Source: Bacillota bacterium
Lineage (GTDB): Bacteria; Bacillota; Clostridia; Lachnospirales; Lachnospiraceae
Reading direction: 5' to 3'
NCBI GenBank assembly: GCA_023437715.1
Contig: JAEZFK010000082.1
Span: forward strand, 1 to 64,000
DNA length: 64,000 nucleotides
Numbering within the stretch: the first letter of the stretch is position 1; every line of letters starts with the position of its first letter. Below, one piece after another: positions 7,954-15,575 of the stretch. Under the pieces are notes generated by a model. The model did no database searches. It had not been told where the DNA came from and saw nothing but the letters and a program-made list of their open reading frames with translations. The position numbers and the translations under genes are program-made.

Positions 7954-9780
7954 TTAATATTTTCCGTTACTTGATTCTGTCATGAAATCATCCACGTAGA
8001 CGGAAGCTTTGGGAGCACTGGGAGAGAAATACTCCTTTGGCCCCTCATTCAGCTGGAACTTTCCAACTTCTTCCCGAAGAGTATATGCCTGAGCGCTCAT
8101 CTCTTCGCTGGCAGCGGAGTTCTCCTCGGCGGTAGCTGCGTTGGTCTGTACTACGGCGGATACCTGCTCTAATCCGATGCGCACCTCTTCAATGGAGGAC
8201 GCCTGTTCGGCGGTAGCTGTATTGATTTTATTTACGATGTCACTGATCAGGCCGGTGGTCTCATCAATATCTTTCAGGATCTGAGCGGTCTTTTTGGTGA
8301 TCTGTGTGCCATCCTCTACTGCGCTGACGGAGTGCTGGATCAGCTCTGCGGTCTGCTTTGCGGCCTCTGCTGATTTTGCCGCCAGGTTGCGGACCTCATC
8401 GGCCACTACAGAAAAGCCTTTTCCTGCTGTACCTGCCCTTGCAGCCTCAATTGCCGCATTAAGGGAAAGAATATTGGTCTGGAATGCAATGTCCTCGATT
8501 ACCTTTGTGATGTTGGTGATCTGGTCGGAAGCGGAGCCGATGTTGTCCATGGCTGCCGTGAGCTGCTGCATATGGGCACCGCCGTTTTTCACGTTTAAGC
8601 TGGTCTGCTCCACATACTGGGTGGCTTTTTTCACGTTCTCTGAGTTTCTGTTTGCCTGTGCGGTAATGCTGGTAAGGGATGCGGACAGCTCCTCTATGGA
8701 CGATGCCTGCTCTGTAGAACCGGCTGCCAGAGCCTGAGCGCCTGAGGAAACCTGTTCGGTTCCCGTATTCACCTGGCCGGCGGCGGTGTCAATGAGCACC
8801 ATGGTCTGGTTTAAGGAGGATACGGTTTTTAAAATTGCGTTCTTAATTGCGTTAAAATCTCCTACATAATCCAAGTCCATGGAGAAACGTAAGTCTCCCC
8901 GGGACAGAAGATTGAGCTTTTCGGTGATGTCATGAATATAGGAAGTTATGATGGCGTTTGTATTTCTTATATTCTGGGCCATGCGTCCCAGCTCGTCCTG
9001 ACCGTTGTAAGCGATCTGTGCATTTAAATTTCCTTTTGCCATTTCTTCATATACAAAGTCGATTTCCTTTATAGGCACAAGGATGGACTTTCTGATTCTG
9101 TATGTAATGAAAAGTGCGGCTAAGAGAGAGATAATGAGGGACAGGGAAAGAATTACCCAGGCCTTGTCCATAAGGGCTACTGCTTCCTGCTTCTGTGCTG
9201 TGGCAAAGTTCTGCTGGATGGATGAAAAGCTTACAAGGATTTCCTGGATCTTATCCATGACAGGAACATAATTGCTGTTATACAGCTCATAGGCCTTATG
9301 GCTGTTGGAATCGGAAGGACTTTTCAGCAGATCAGAAATCTCCGCGCTGGCGGAATCGGCTTGTGAAAAGAGATCCTTTAACTGGGCAATGTCATTGTCT
9401 CTGGCATTGGAGGACTGGTTGCCTGCAAAGCTTTCCAGGGCAGAAACGGCATTGGCTGCCTCTTCCTTGGCCTTGTCTAAGTTGTTCTGGGCGGACTGGG
9501 CATCACTCTCAAGAACTGCCTGCAGCAGGTACTTTTGAGCGGATACGGCGCTAAACCGCATGGTCCATGTGCTGTTTGTATTCGGTACGGTGTAGTGATA
9601 GTAACGCTGTACCTGAAATCCGGTACTCTTTGTGGTTAATGCGGACAGGCCGTCGGAGGCTATAATCAGCAGAACCATTAAACCAAAACCCAGAATCAGC
9701 TTTTGGCTGATTGACAGGCTTTTAAGAAATGAGCCTTTTTCCCTTTGAATATCTTCGGGAGTATTGTTTTGTTTGTTCAT
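7954..9780 (-). CDS. Methyl-accepting chemotaxis protein
   Basis: A 608-residue transmembrane chemoreceptor. TM1 lies near residues 28-47 (LILGFGLMVLLIIASD). A four-helix-bundle type extracellular sensor follows, then TM2 (VILSLSLIISLLAALFITY), a HAMP domain, and the long cytoplasmic coiled coil with the kinase-control tip (IAFQTNILSLNAAIEAARAG) that docks CheA/CheW. Start chosen at MNKQNN (9780), nine bases after AAAGGGA; the longer reading to 9831 adds an unconserved tail. The ligand is unknown. Nothing chemotactic or flagellar is adjacent, so it is an orphan receptor. Confidence 0.92.
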   Translation of the reverse strand: MNKQNNTPEDIQREKGSFLKSLSISQKLILGFGLMVLLIIASDGLSALTTKSTGFQVQRYYHYTVPNTNSTWTMRFSAVSAQKYLLQAVLESDAQSAQNNLDKAKEEAANAVSALESFAGNQSSNARDNDIAQLKDLFSQADSASAEISDLLKSPSDSNSHKAYELYNSNYVPVMDKIQEILVSFSSIQQNFATAQKQEAVALMDKAWVILSLSLIISLLAALFITYRIRKSILVPIKEIDFVYEEMAKGNLNAQIAYNGQDELGRMAQNIRNTNAIITSYIHDITEKLNLLSRGDLRFSMDLDYVGDFNAIKNAILKTVSSLNQTMVLIDTAAGQVNTGTEQVSSGAQALAAGSTEQASSIEELSASLTSITAQANRNSENVKKATQYVEQTSLNVKNGGAHMQQLTAAMDNIGSASDQITNITKVIEDIAFQTNILSLNAAIEAARAGTAGKGFSVVADEVRNLAAKSAEAAKQTAELIQHSVSAVEDGTQITKKTAQILKDIDETTGLISDIVNKINTATAEQASSIEEVRIGLEQVSAVVQTNAATAEENSAASEEMSAQAYTLREEVGKFQLNEGPKEYFSPSAPKASVYVDDFMTESSNGKY

Positions 9781-9850
9781 CTTTCTCGTCCCTTTCCAAT
9801 TGTTTTTCGGTCTCCGTGGGGCGGAGAGCATAGTAATTGACTTACGTTAT

Positions 9851-9877
9851 ATATCGGAAAAACTTATAAGATTTATA
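9851..9877 (-). promoter_or_regulatory. Possible sigma-D (flagellar) promoter of the chemoreceptor
   Basis: On the minus strand TCCGATAT (9851-9858) matches seven of eight bases of the GCCGATAT -10 box. Upstream, TAAA (9872-9875) is 13 bp away and TATA (9874-9877) is 15 bp away; the consensus is TAAA with 14-16 bp. This is suggestive only. Confidence 0.3.
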
Positions 9878-9959
9878 AGAAAAACAAATACGTTATTTAT
9901 TTAACAATCCCTTGATTCGACAGATTTGGGGAAAATTCAGGAAAACGATTTTCCGGTCA

Positions 9960-9988
9960 TTCACAAATACCAGAAAATGGGTTATAAT
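9960..9988 (+). promoter_or_regulatory. Sigma-A promoter of the cell-wall-binding protein gene
   Basis: TTCACA (9960-9965), a 17-bp spacer and a perfect TATAAT (9983-9988). Transcription would start near 9995, about 168 nt before the start codon. Confidence 0.75.
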
Positions 9989-9994
9989 GGTTAC

Positions 9995-10162
9995 AGAAAA
10001 AGGCAAAGTATGTTACTCGGAAATTCCTGAGGGCGCAGCTGTACGGCTGGAAAAAGGGGCCGGAAAGAGCGTGTGCCTAAGGATGGACTTATACGCCAGC
10101 TAAAGCGGGGCGGACCCTGCCCGGAAACCATGGGCGGGAAAAAGAAAGGAGGGGGACTTTTT
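9995..10162 (+). promoter_or_regulatory. Structured leader before the cell-wall-binding protein
   Basis: The leader holds four possible helices: CTCGG/CCTGAG (10016-10020/10026-10031), CAGC/GCTG (10036-10039/10046-10049), GCGTGT/ATACGC (10069-10074/10091-10096) and GCCC/GGGC (10119-10122/10132-10135). Single-stranded motifs GGCAAAG (10002), GCCTAAGG (10075) and GCCAGCT (10095) recall pieces of class I c-di-GMP aptamers, but the full consensus is not met. A regulatory role is inferred. Confidence 0.35.
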
Positions 10163-11170
10163 ATGAATGGAAAGAAAATTTTATCATTTGTGCTTGCGGC
10201 AGCGCTTGCATCAGGATTTAACTCCATGACCTCCCTGGCGGCCATAAAGAAGATCACCACGGTAAGCCTGACTGTTGAGGCTGAGACAATACCGGGAGGT
10301 TCCATTTTTGACCAGCAGGTGGAAATAACAGTAAAAAACAGCAAGATCGAAGTGGGAAATTATGAATTTACCAATGCCGGTTTTCAGTGGAGCGGAGAGG
10401 ATATACCCAGGCTGGAAGTAGAACTGTATGCCCAGGATGGGTATTATTTTGCAACAACGGGAAGCAGCTTTACCATCAGCGGGGGAACCTATGTAAGCCA
10501 GAAGAAAGAGGATTCCAGCCAGACCTTAACGGTGACCATTGATCTGCCGAAAGTCAGCCAGTTTACACAGGACATAGGGGAGGCATTCTGGAACACCTCT
10601 GCCATAGCCGGCTGGAGTCCGGCCGCCGGAGCAGGAAGCTATGAGGTGAAGCTGTACCGTGACGGAAAGACCGTGGGAACGGTGAAGAAAACAGGCGATA
10701 CCCGGTGGGATTTTGCCGAAGCCATGACAAAGGCGGGAAACTATACATTCCGGGTTCGTCCGGTAAACAAGGAAAAGCCGGATAATGTAGGTGAATGGAA
10801 AGAATCCCCTGTGAAATACGTTGACGGAGCCGCGGCGGAGCAAAACCGTGTGAAGGCAGCCGGAGGGAATGGAGATTTGGGAAATGGGACCTCAGGGAAT
10901 GGGACCTCAGGAAATGGAGCCTCAGGGACCTGGAAGCAGGATCAGACCGGATGGTGGTATTTAAACGGTGACGGAAGCTATACGGTAAATAACTGGCAGA
11001 GCATTGACGGACAGTGGTATTTCTTCAATGAAAAAGGGTACATGGCTGCCGGGTGGATCAGCTGGAACGGAAAGCAGTATTACTGCGATGTCCAAAGCGG
11101 GCGTATGCTTGCCAATGGGATGACGCCGGACGGCTATAAGGTGGGGGCCGACGGAGCGCGGATTCCTTAA
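10163..11170 (+). CDS. Secreted protein with C-terminal cell-wall-binding repeats
   Basis: A 335-residue exported protein. Residues 1-30 form a signal peptide (KKILSFVLAAALASGF, then SLAA). A beta-rich region and a fibronectin-like segment follow (about 115-210). A short Gly/Asn/Ser linker made of tandem GNGTS units (10876-10930) leads to choline/glucan-binding type repeats rich in Trp and Tyr (GWWYLNGDGSY, DGQWYFFNEKGYM, GWISWNGKQYYC). Such repeats hold proteins on wall polymers. The start at 10163 follows AAAGGAGGGGG; the longer reading from 10073 lies in the leader. No catalytic domain is visible, so an adhesion or wall-associated role is most likely. Confidence 0.82.
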   Translation: MNGKKILSFVLAAALASGFNSMTSLAAIKKITTVSLTVEAETIPGGSIFDQQVEITVKNSKIEVGNYEFTNAGFQWSGEDIPRLEVELYAQDGYYFATTGSSFTISGGTYVSQKKEDSSQTLTVTIDLPKVSQFTQDIGEAFWNTSAIAGWSPAAGAGSYEVKLYRDGKTVGTVKKTGDTRWDFAEAMTKAGNYTFRVRPVNKEKPDNVGEWKESPVKYVDGAAAEQNRVKAAGGNGDLGNGTSGNGTSGNGASGTWKQDQTGWWYLNGDGSYTVNNWQSIDGQWYFFNEKGYMAAGWISWNGKQYYCDVQSGRMLANGMTPDGYKVGADGARIP

Positions 11171-11225
11171 GGGAGCATCAGAGTGAAAAACGGGCGGGCT
11201 GTTTTTGCAGTTCGTCTTTTTATTT

Positions 11226-11350
11226 GTATAGGAAAATTCGCCCTATACGATAAAAACCCTCCGGGGGATGCGCACTCCGCGCCAAGGAAGTATGGTTGCT
11301 GAAGCAACCGCGCTCCGGCGCAAGAGTCCGTAAGCGGACTCTTTATTTAT
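11226..11350. repeat. Cluster of short hairpins between genes
   Basis: Four clear hairpins and one adjoining stem occur within 125 bp: GTATAGG/CCTATAC (11226-11232/11242-11248), GCGC/GCGC (11270-11273/11279-11282), GGTTGC-TGAA-GCAACC (11294-11309), GCGC-TCCG-GCGC (11310-11321) and AGAGTCCG-TAAG-CGGACTCT (11323-11342). The last is followed by TTATTTAT and could terminate transcription from upstream. The others have no obvious role. Confidence 0.7.
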
Positions 11351-11367
11351 GGGGAAAAGAAAAATGC

Positions 11368-11396
11368 TTGTAGGATGAGGGATTCTGGCATATAAT
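11368..11396 (+). promoter_or_regulatory. Sigma-A promoter of the MBL-DUF3006-exonuclease operon
   Basis: TTGTAG (11368-11373), a 17-bp spacer and a perfect TATAAT (11391-11396), placed directly after the hairpin cluster and 21 bp before the start codon. Confidence 0.65.
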
Positions 11397-11417
11397 AACA
11401 CGGAGGAGCAGACGGAA

Positions 11418-12515
11418 ATGGCAGAAAAGAAAATAAGAAAATTTTATAAGCGTTTGCTGGCGGCTGTTGCCGTTCTTTTTACGCTTTGCATGGCTGGATG
11501 CAGCCAGCCGGTCTTAAATTCTCCGGCGCTCTCCGGACCTGTTTCAGGGGCGGATTTAAGGGTGAACTTCATTGATGTCGGTCAGGGGGACAGTACCCTC
11601 ATAGAAAAAGACGGGCATTTCATGCTGATAGATGCGGGAGAGCGGGACCAGGGACAGACAGTGATATCCTATTTGAAAAAACGGGGAGTTGAGAAGCTGG
11701 ATTATGTGATCGGGACCCATCCCCATTCAGACCATATCGGAGGCCTGGAGGCGGTTATCAGGGAATTTGATATCGGCAAGGTGATTTTGCCGGAAAAGGA
11801 ACATACCATAAAGATTTATGAACGGCTTCTGGATGCCATTGAGGATAAGAATTTAAAGATCACTCTTCCCAAGGTGGGAGACAGCTACGAGCTGGGAGGC
11901 GCGTCGTTTCAAATTCTGGCCCCCAACAGGGATTATGGAGATAATTTAAATAACTGGTCTGTGGGAATCCGGCTGACCTATGGAAAGAACAGCTTTGTTC
12001 TCTGCGGGGATGCGGAAAAAGAGGCGGAGGCGGATATGGCGGCCAATGGCCTGACCTTAAAAGCCGATGTACTGAAGCTTTCCCATCACGGAAGCAGCAC
12101 CTCTTCCTCGGATCAGTTCATGGATTTAGTGGACCCGGATTATGCGGTGATCTCCTGCGGGAAGAACAACGATTACGGCCATCCTCATAAAGAGATTCTG
12201 GAAATGTTAAAAAAGCGCAATATCAAGGCTTTCAGGACAGACCAGCTTGGAACCATTGTGGCGGTCAGTGACGGAACGAAGGTGACTTTCCCTGAGATTG
12301 AGGGAGAGGATGGGAAGAACGACAGCAGCGCCCAGGGAACAGAGGCCGGGTCTGACATCCGGGAGTACGTGGTAAATACCAATACGAAAAAGTTCCATCT
12401 TCCGGATTGCAAATCAGCGGCTTCCATAAAGCCGGAGAACCGGGAGGAGTATTCAGGAACCAGGGATGAGCTGATCGGGAAGGGGTATGAGCCCTGCCAG
12501 ATCTGCAACCCTTAA
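11418..12515 (+). CDS. ComEC/Rec2-like metallo-beta-lactamase-fold lipoprotein
   Basis: A 365-residue lipoprotein: an N-terminal hydrophobic segment ends in the lipobox CMAGC with lipidated Cys28. The MBL domain carries FIDVGQGDS, the metal motif HPHSDH (101-106), a GDAEKE aspartate and SHHGSS. This matches the extracellular nuclease-like C-terminal domain of ComEC, found here without the membrane channel. A C-terminal zinc-binding-like segment (FHLPDC, then CQIC at the end) resembles Ada-type metal modules. It probably acts outside the membrane on nucleic acid or a phosphodiester. A DUF3006 gene follows after 34 bp, a recurrent partner of this family. Confidence 0.85.
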   Translation: MAEKKIRKFYKRLLAAVAVLFTLCMAGCSQPVLNSPALSGPVSGADLRVNFIDVGQGDSTLIEKDGHFMLIDAGERDQGQTVISYLKKRGVEKLDYVIGTHPHSDHIGGLEAVIREFDIGKVILPEKEHTIKIYERLLDAIEDKNLKITLPKVGDSYELGGASFQILAPNRDYGDNLNNWSVGIRLTYGKNSFVLCGDAEKEAEADMAANGLTLKADVLKLSHHGSSTSSSDQFMDLVDPDYAVISCGKNNDYGHPHKEILEMLKKRNIKAFRTDQLGTIVAVSDGTKVTFPEIEGEDGKNDSSAQGTEAGSDIREYVVNTNTKKFHLPDCKSAASIKPENREEYSGTRDELIGKGYEPCQICNP

Positions 12516-12549
12516 GGCGCAGGCTCAGATTTGAAAAGAGGGGTAATGT

Positions 12550-12762
12550 ATGCAGTATACCATAGACAGAATTGAAGAAGGAATCGCTGTTTGTGAAGAT
12601 GAAAATGGGGAACAGATAAAGCTCTGTGCCAGTCGGCTGCCGGAGGGCGCAAAGGAAGGGGACATCCTTTCCAAAGAGTCTGGAGAGTGGCGGCTGGATC
12701 TGGAAGAAACCGGGAGACGCAGGCAAAAAATGCGTGAGAAACTGAAACGTTTGACGGAATAA
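12550..12762 (+). CDS. DUF3006 domain protein
   Basis: A 70-residue protein. A small beta-rich DUF3006 module (MQYTIDRIEEGIAVCEDENG through LPEGAKEGDIL) is followed by a basic helical tail (GRRRQKMREKLKRL). It starts after AAAGAGGGG, sits between the MBL lipoprotein and the exonuclease in one transcription unit, and has no signal peptide. DUF3006 proteins are commonly found beside ComEC-type MBL proteins. Their function is not established. Confidence 0.82.
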   Translation: MQYTIDRIEEGIAVCEDENGEQIKLCASRLPEGAKEGDILSKESGEWRLDLEETGRRRQKMREKLKRLTE

Positions 12763-12774
12763 AGGATTTTAATT

Positions 12775-13758
12775 ATGAAAAATTATATTGTACTGGATCT
12801 GGAATGGAACCAGAGTGCCGGGGGAAAAGAGGAAACGGTAGAGCATTTCCCCTTTGAGATCATAGAGATCGGAGCGGTCCGGTTAAATGACCGCATGGAG
12901 GAAACAGATTCTTTCCGGTGTCTTATAAAGCCCAGGGTGTACCCCGAACTTCATGAAAAGATCCTGGAAGTGACTCATCTGGATGAAAAGGTTCTGATGG
13001 AAGAGGGAAAGAGCTTTGAGGAAGCCATAGGGGAATTCCTTGCATGGTGCGGGGAGGAAGCGGTGTTTTGTACATGGGGCTCCATGGACTTGACAGAGCT
13101 GCAGAGGAACATGGCATTTTTCGGAATTGCCAACCCTTTTCCAAAGCCGTTTCTCTACTACGATGTGCAGAAGCTTTACAGCCTGTGCTGCGGTGACGGA
13201 AAGGAACGGCTCTCGCTGGACATTGCCGTCCTGGAGCTGGGGGTGGTGGAGGAAAGGCCCTTTCACCGGGCCATGGATGACGCCCATTATACGGGGCTTG
13301 TCATGAAGCATATGGATTTTCAGAAGGTAAAGGAATACTGGTCAACCGATTATTACCGCCTGCCGGAGAATAAGGAGGAGGAGGTATATCTGGTATTTCC
13401 AGGGTATTCCAAGTACATTTCCAGACCCTTTGAGTCAAAGCTTGAGGCCATCGAGGATAAGACCGTGACGGATTTAATCTGCTGCAAATGCAACCGGATG
13501 CTGCGGAAAAAGATCCGGTGGTTTTCCACCAACCAGAAGTTTTATACGGCTCTGGGGTGCTGCCCGGTTCATGGAAATGTGAAAGGGAAGATCCGCATGA
13601 GGAAAGCCGATGACGGCAGAGTCTACGTGGTAAAAACCATGAGGCTCATGGAAGACGGGGACGTGGGTGAGATCTATATGAAAAAAGAAGAAGCCAAAAA
13701 GAAGCGGGTGGAGAAGACCAAGAGCAGGAAGATGAATAAAAAGAAAGGAAATCCTTAG
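12775..13758 (+). CDS. DnaQ-like DEDDh 3'-5' exonuclease (KapD-like)
   Basis: A 327-residue protein whose first ~185 residues are a DEDDh exonuclease domain. Exo I is DLEWN (Asp8, Glu10), Exo II is the Asp in WGSMDLTEL, and Exo III is HRAMDDAHYT with its His and Asp. The C-terminal part has paired Cys (CCKCNRML) and a very basic tail (KKEEAKKKRVEKTKSRK), suggesting nucleic-acid binding. It is the third gene of the unit, 12 bp after the DUF3006 gene. Its stop codon overlaps the stop of the convergent response-regulator gene by 4 bp (13755-13758). The substrate, RNA or DNA, is not decided by sequence. Confidence 0.85.
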   Translation: MKNYIVLDLEWNQSAGGKEETVEHFPFEIIEIGAVRLNDRMEETDSFRCLIKPRVYPELHEKILEVTHLDEKVLMEEGKSFEEAIGEFLAWCGEEAVFCTWGSMDLTELQRNMAFFGIANPFPKPFLYYDVQKLYSLCCGDGKERLSLDIAVLELGVVEERPFHRAMDDAHYTGLVMKHMDFQKVKEYWSTDYYRLPENKEEEVYLVFPGYSKYISRPFESKLEAIEDKTVTDLICCKCNRMLRKKIRWFSTNQKFYTALGCCPVHGNVKGKIRMRKADDGRVYVVKTMRLMEDGDVGEIYMKKEEAKKKRVEKTKSRKMNKKKGNP

Positions 13759-14465
13759 ATTTCACTTTCTTTCATCCGATATCCCACGCCGATCTCCGTG
13801 AAAATGTATTTTGGTTCGGCCGGGTTGGTTTCTATTTTTCTCCGGATATGAGCCATGTTGACCCGGAGAATCTGATTGTTGCTGTCCGCGTAAGGCCCCC
13901 AGATATGGCTGATGATGTAATCATAGGTAAGGACCTTGCCGGAGTTCTCTGCCAGAAGGGAGACCAGCTTGTATTCGATCTGGGTTAAGTGGATCTTCTG
14001 ATCGTTAAGGGTAACAAGGCGCTTGGCAAAGTCGATGTACAGCTCTTCGCACTGGTAGGGGGACTGTACTACGGAGCCGTCAACGGTGCTGACGGTGGAT
14101 TTGCCGTGGCGTAAGGCAGTCCGAATCCTTGCTAAAAGCTCACTGGTGCCAAAGGGCTTTGTTATGTAGTCATCAGCGCCAAAATCAAGGGCAGCCACCT
14201 TTTCCTGCTCCTGGGTCCGGGCGGAAATGACGATAATGGGAATGGAGGTCCAGCTTCTTACACTTTTTATGATATCGATTCCATCCACATCAGGAAGCCC
14301 TAAGTCCAACAGGATCACATCCGGGCAGATGGAATTGATAAGGGCCAGCCCGTCCCGCCCGTTGTTGGCGGTATTCACTTTGTAATCATGTCTTTCCAAT
14401 GCGCTTACAATAAAGTTGCAGATATTTTTTTCATCTTCTATCATGACAATGGTTAATTTACTCAT
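13755..14465 (-). CDS. kdpE: OmpR/KdpE-type response regulator
   Basis: A 236-residue response regulator. The receiver domain has the acidic pocket EDE and phospho-acceptor Asp in DVILLDLGLP, the Lys in TKPFG, and a C-terminal winged helix (RVNMAHIRRKIE, then EIGVGYRM) like KdpE. The start at 14465 follows GGGGG; the long upstream extension in the same frame lies inside the kinase gene and is not real. The kinase gene overlaps it by 8 bp. The partner kinase has the KdpD-type DUF4118 membrane domain, but no kdpFABC pump is in the window. The D,D-carboxypeptidase gene upstream in the same unit raises the possibility of a wall-related regulon. Confidence 0.85.
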   Translation of the reverse strand: MSKLTIVMIEDEKNICNFIVSALERHDYKVNTANNGRDGLALINSICPDVILLDLGLPDVDGIDIIKSVRSWTSIPIIVISARTQEQEKVAALDFGADDYITKPFGTSELLARIRTALRHGKSTVSTVDGSVVQSPYQCEELYIDFAKRLVTLNDQKIHLTQIEYKLVSLLAENSGKVLTYDYIISHIWGPYADSNNQILRVNMAHIRRKIETNPAEPKYIFTEIGVGYRMKESEI

Positions 14466-15558
14466 AGCTATTTTCCCCCAATGGTAATTTAAACGTAAAA
14501 ACTGCGCCCTGTTCTTCATTGGCTGCCGAAATACTTCCGTTATGGGCTGTAACAATGGTTTTACAGATAGACAGGCCGATTCCCATCCCCTTGTGAGAAT
14601 CGTAGCTGCTGGCCGGTGATGAGGTATTCCCGTCAAATAAGGTTTTCAGCCGCTCCGGCAGGATTCCCACGCCCCGGTCATGGACTTCAAACCAGGCGTA
14701 GCCGTCACGGACGAAAATGGTCAGCCGGATCGGTTCCGTAGAATTGGAATGGTAAACGGCGTTTTCCAAAAGGTTGATAATGACCTGCACGATCAGGGTG
14801 GCATCCATGGGAACCATGACCAGCTCGTCCGGCACAGTGGCCTGTACGGCCACATCCGGAAGCCTTTTATGAAAGCGCTCAATGGCTTCTGCGGCCACTT
14901 CCTCCAGAGGCTCCAAGTGCTTGACCACCTGGGGGCCGGTATCCCGGATTCTGGTGACGCTTAACAGGTTTTCCACCATGTTTAAAAGCCAGTTGGCGTC
15001 CTCATTGATATTTGTAATCAGGCGGTTTTTTTCCTCATCGGACAGGGTGTCGGTATTCTCCAGGTATGTGCTGCTGGCACCGATGATCCCGGTTAAGGGG
15101 GTTCGGAGGTCGTGGGATATGGCCCTTAAAAGGTTGGCTCTCATGGCCTCTTTTTCCGCCTCCATCAGCAGCTTTTCCCGCTCCCCGATGATACGGTTCT
15201 GATCCTTTAAATGGATGGTGGTGGCGCTTATAATAATGGAAATCGCCAGCATGGCGAAAAATGTGAACGGAGTTTCCTGCATGGCAAAACCGGGCTGCAA
15301 ATAGGGATAGGTAAATCCATAGCTGATGCAGATCACGCTGAGAAAGGAAGCGATCACCCCCGGCAAATAGCCGCTTGACATACGGGAGATCAGGACCACC
15401 GCCATCATGTAGACGATCTCCACTTTGCCCGTATAGCCTGCGATAAACATCATCACATAGGAGATAACGGTGGCAAACAGCAGGAAAAGGGCGGTTATAA
15501 AGACATTCCGTAAAAAGTCTTTTTCTGATAAATCTGATAAGCATCTGAAATTTTTCAT
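14458..15558 (-). CDS. Sensor histidine kinase with DUF4118 domain (short KdpD-like)
   Basis: A 366-residue membrane kinase. Four hydrophobic segments in residues 15-115 form a DUF4118 module. A coiled linker, the H-box (RAISHDLRTPLTG) and the ATPase domain (N-box LLENAVYHSN, G1 DRGVGI, G2 GMGIGLSICK) follow. Full-length KdpD is about 900 residues and begins with a KdpD/Usp sensor, which is absent here. Only 17 bp separate it from the upstream D,D-carboxypeptidase gene, so the three genes probably share a transcript. Potassium or turgor sensing should not be assumed from the family name. Confidence 0.85.
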   Translation of the reverse strand: MKNFRCLSDLSEKDFLRNVFITALFLLFATVISYVMMFIAGYTGKVEIVYMMAVVLISRMSSGYLPGVIASFLSVICISYGFTYPYLQPGFAMQETPFTFFAMLAISIIISATTIHLKDQNRIIGEREKLLMEAEKEAMRANLLRAISHDLRTPLTGIIGASSTYLENTDTLSDEEKNRLITNINEDANWLLNMVENLLSVTRIRDTGPQVVKHLEPLEEVAAEAIERFHKRLPDVAVQATVPDELVMVPMDATLIVQVIINLLENAVYHSNSTEPIRLTIFVRDGYAWFEVHDRGVGILPERLKTLFDGNTSSPASSYDSHKGMGIGLSICKTIVTAHNGSISAANEEQGAVFTFKLPLGENSYE

Positions 15559-15575
15559 ATCATCCCCTTTTTCTC

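Noticed and set aside
8294..8737. 147-codon ORF antisense to the chemoreceptor gene
   Set aside because: A long shadow frame caused by the codon pattern of the coiled-coil region; the real protein on the other strand is unmistakable.
9912..10103. Plus-strand ORF of 63 codons in the leader of the wall-binding protein gene
   Set aside because: It spans the promoter itself (TATAAT at 9983), has no ribosome-binding site and no recognisable product.
13755..15558. Potassium (Kdp) transport locus
   Set aside because: Only KdpDE-like regulators are present; no kdpA, kdpB, kdpC or kdpF coding sequence occurs in the window.
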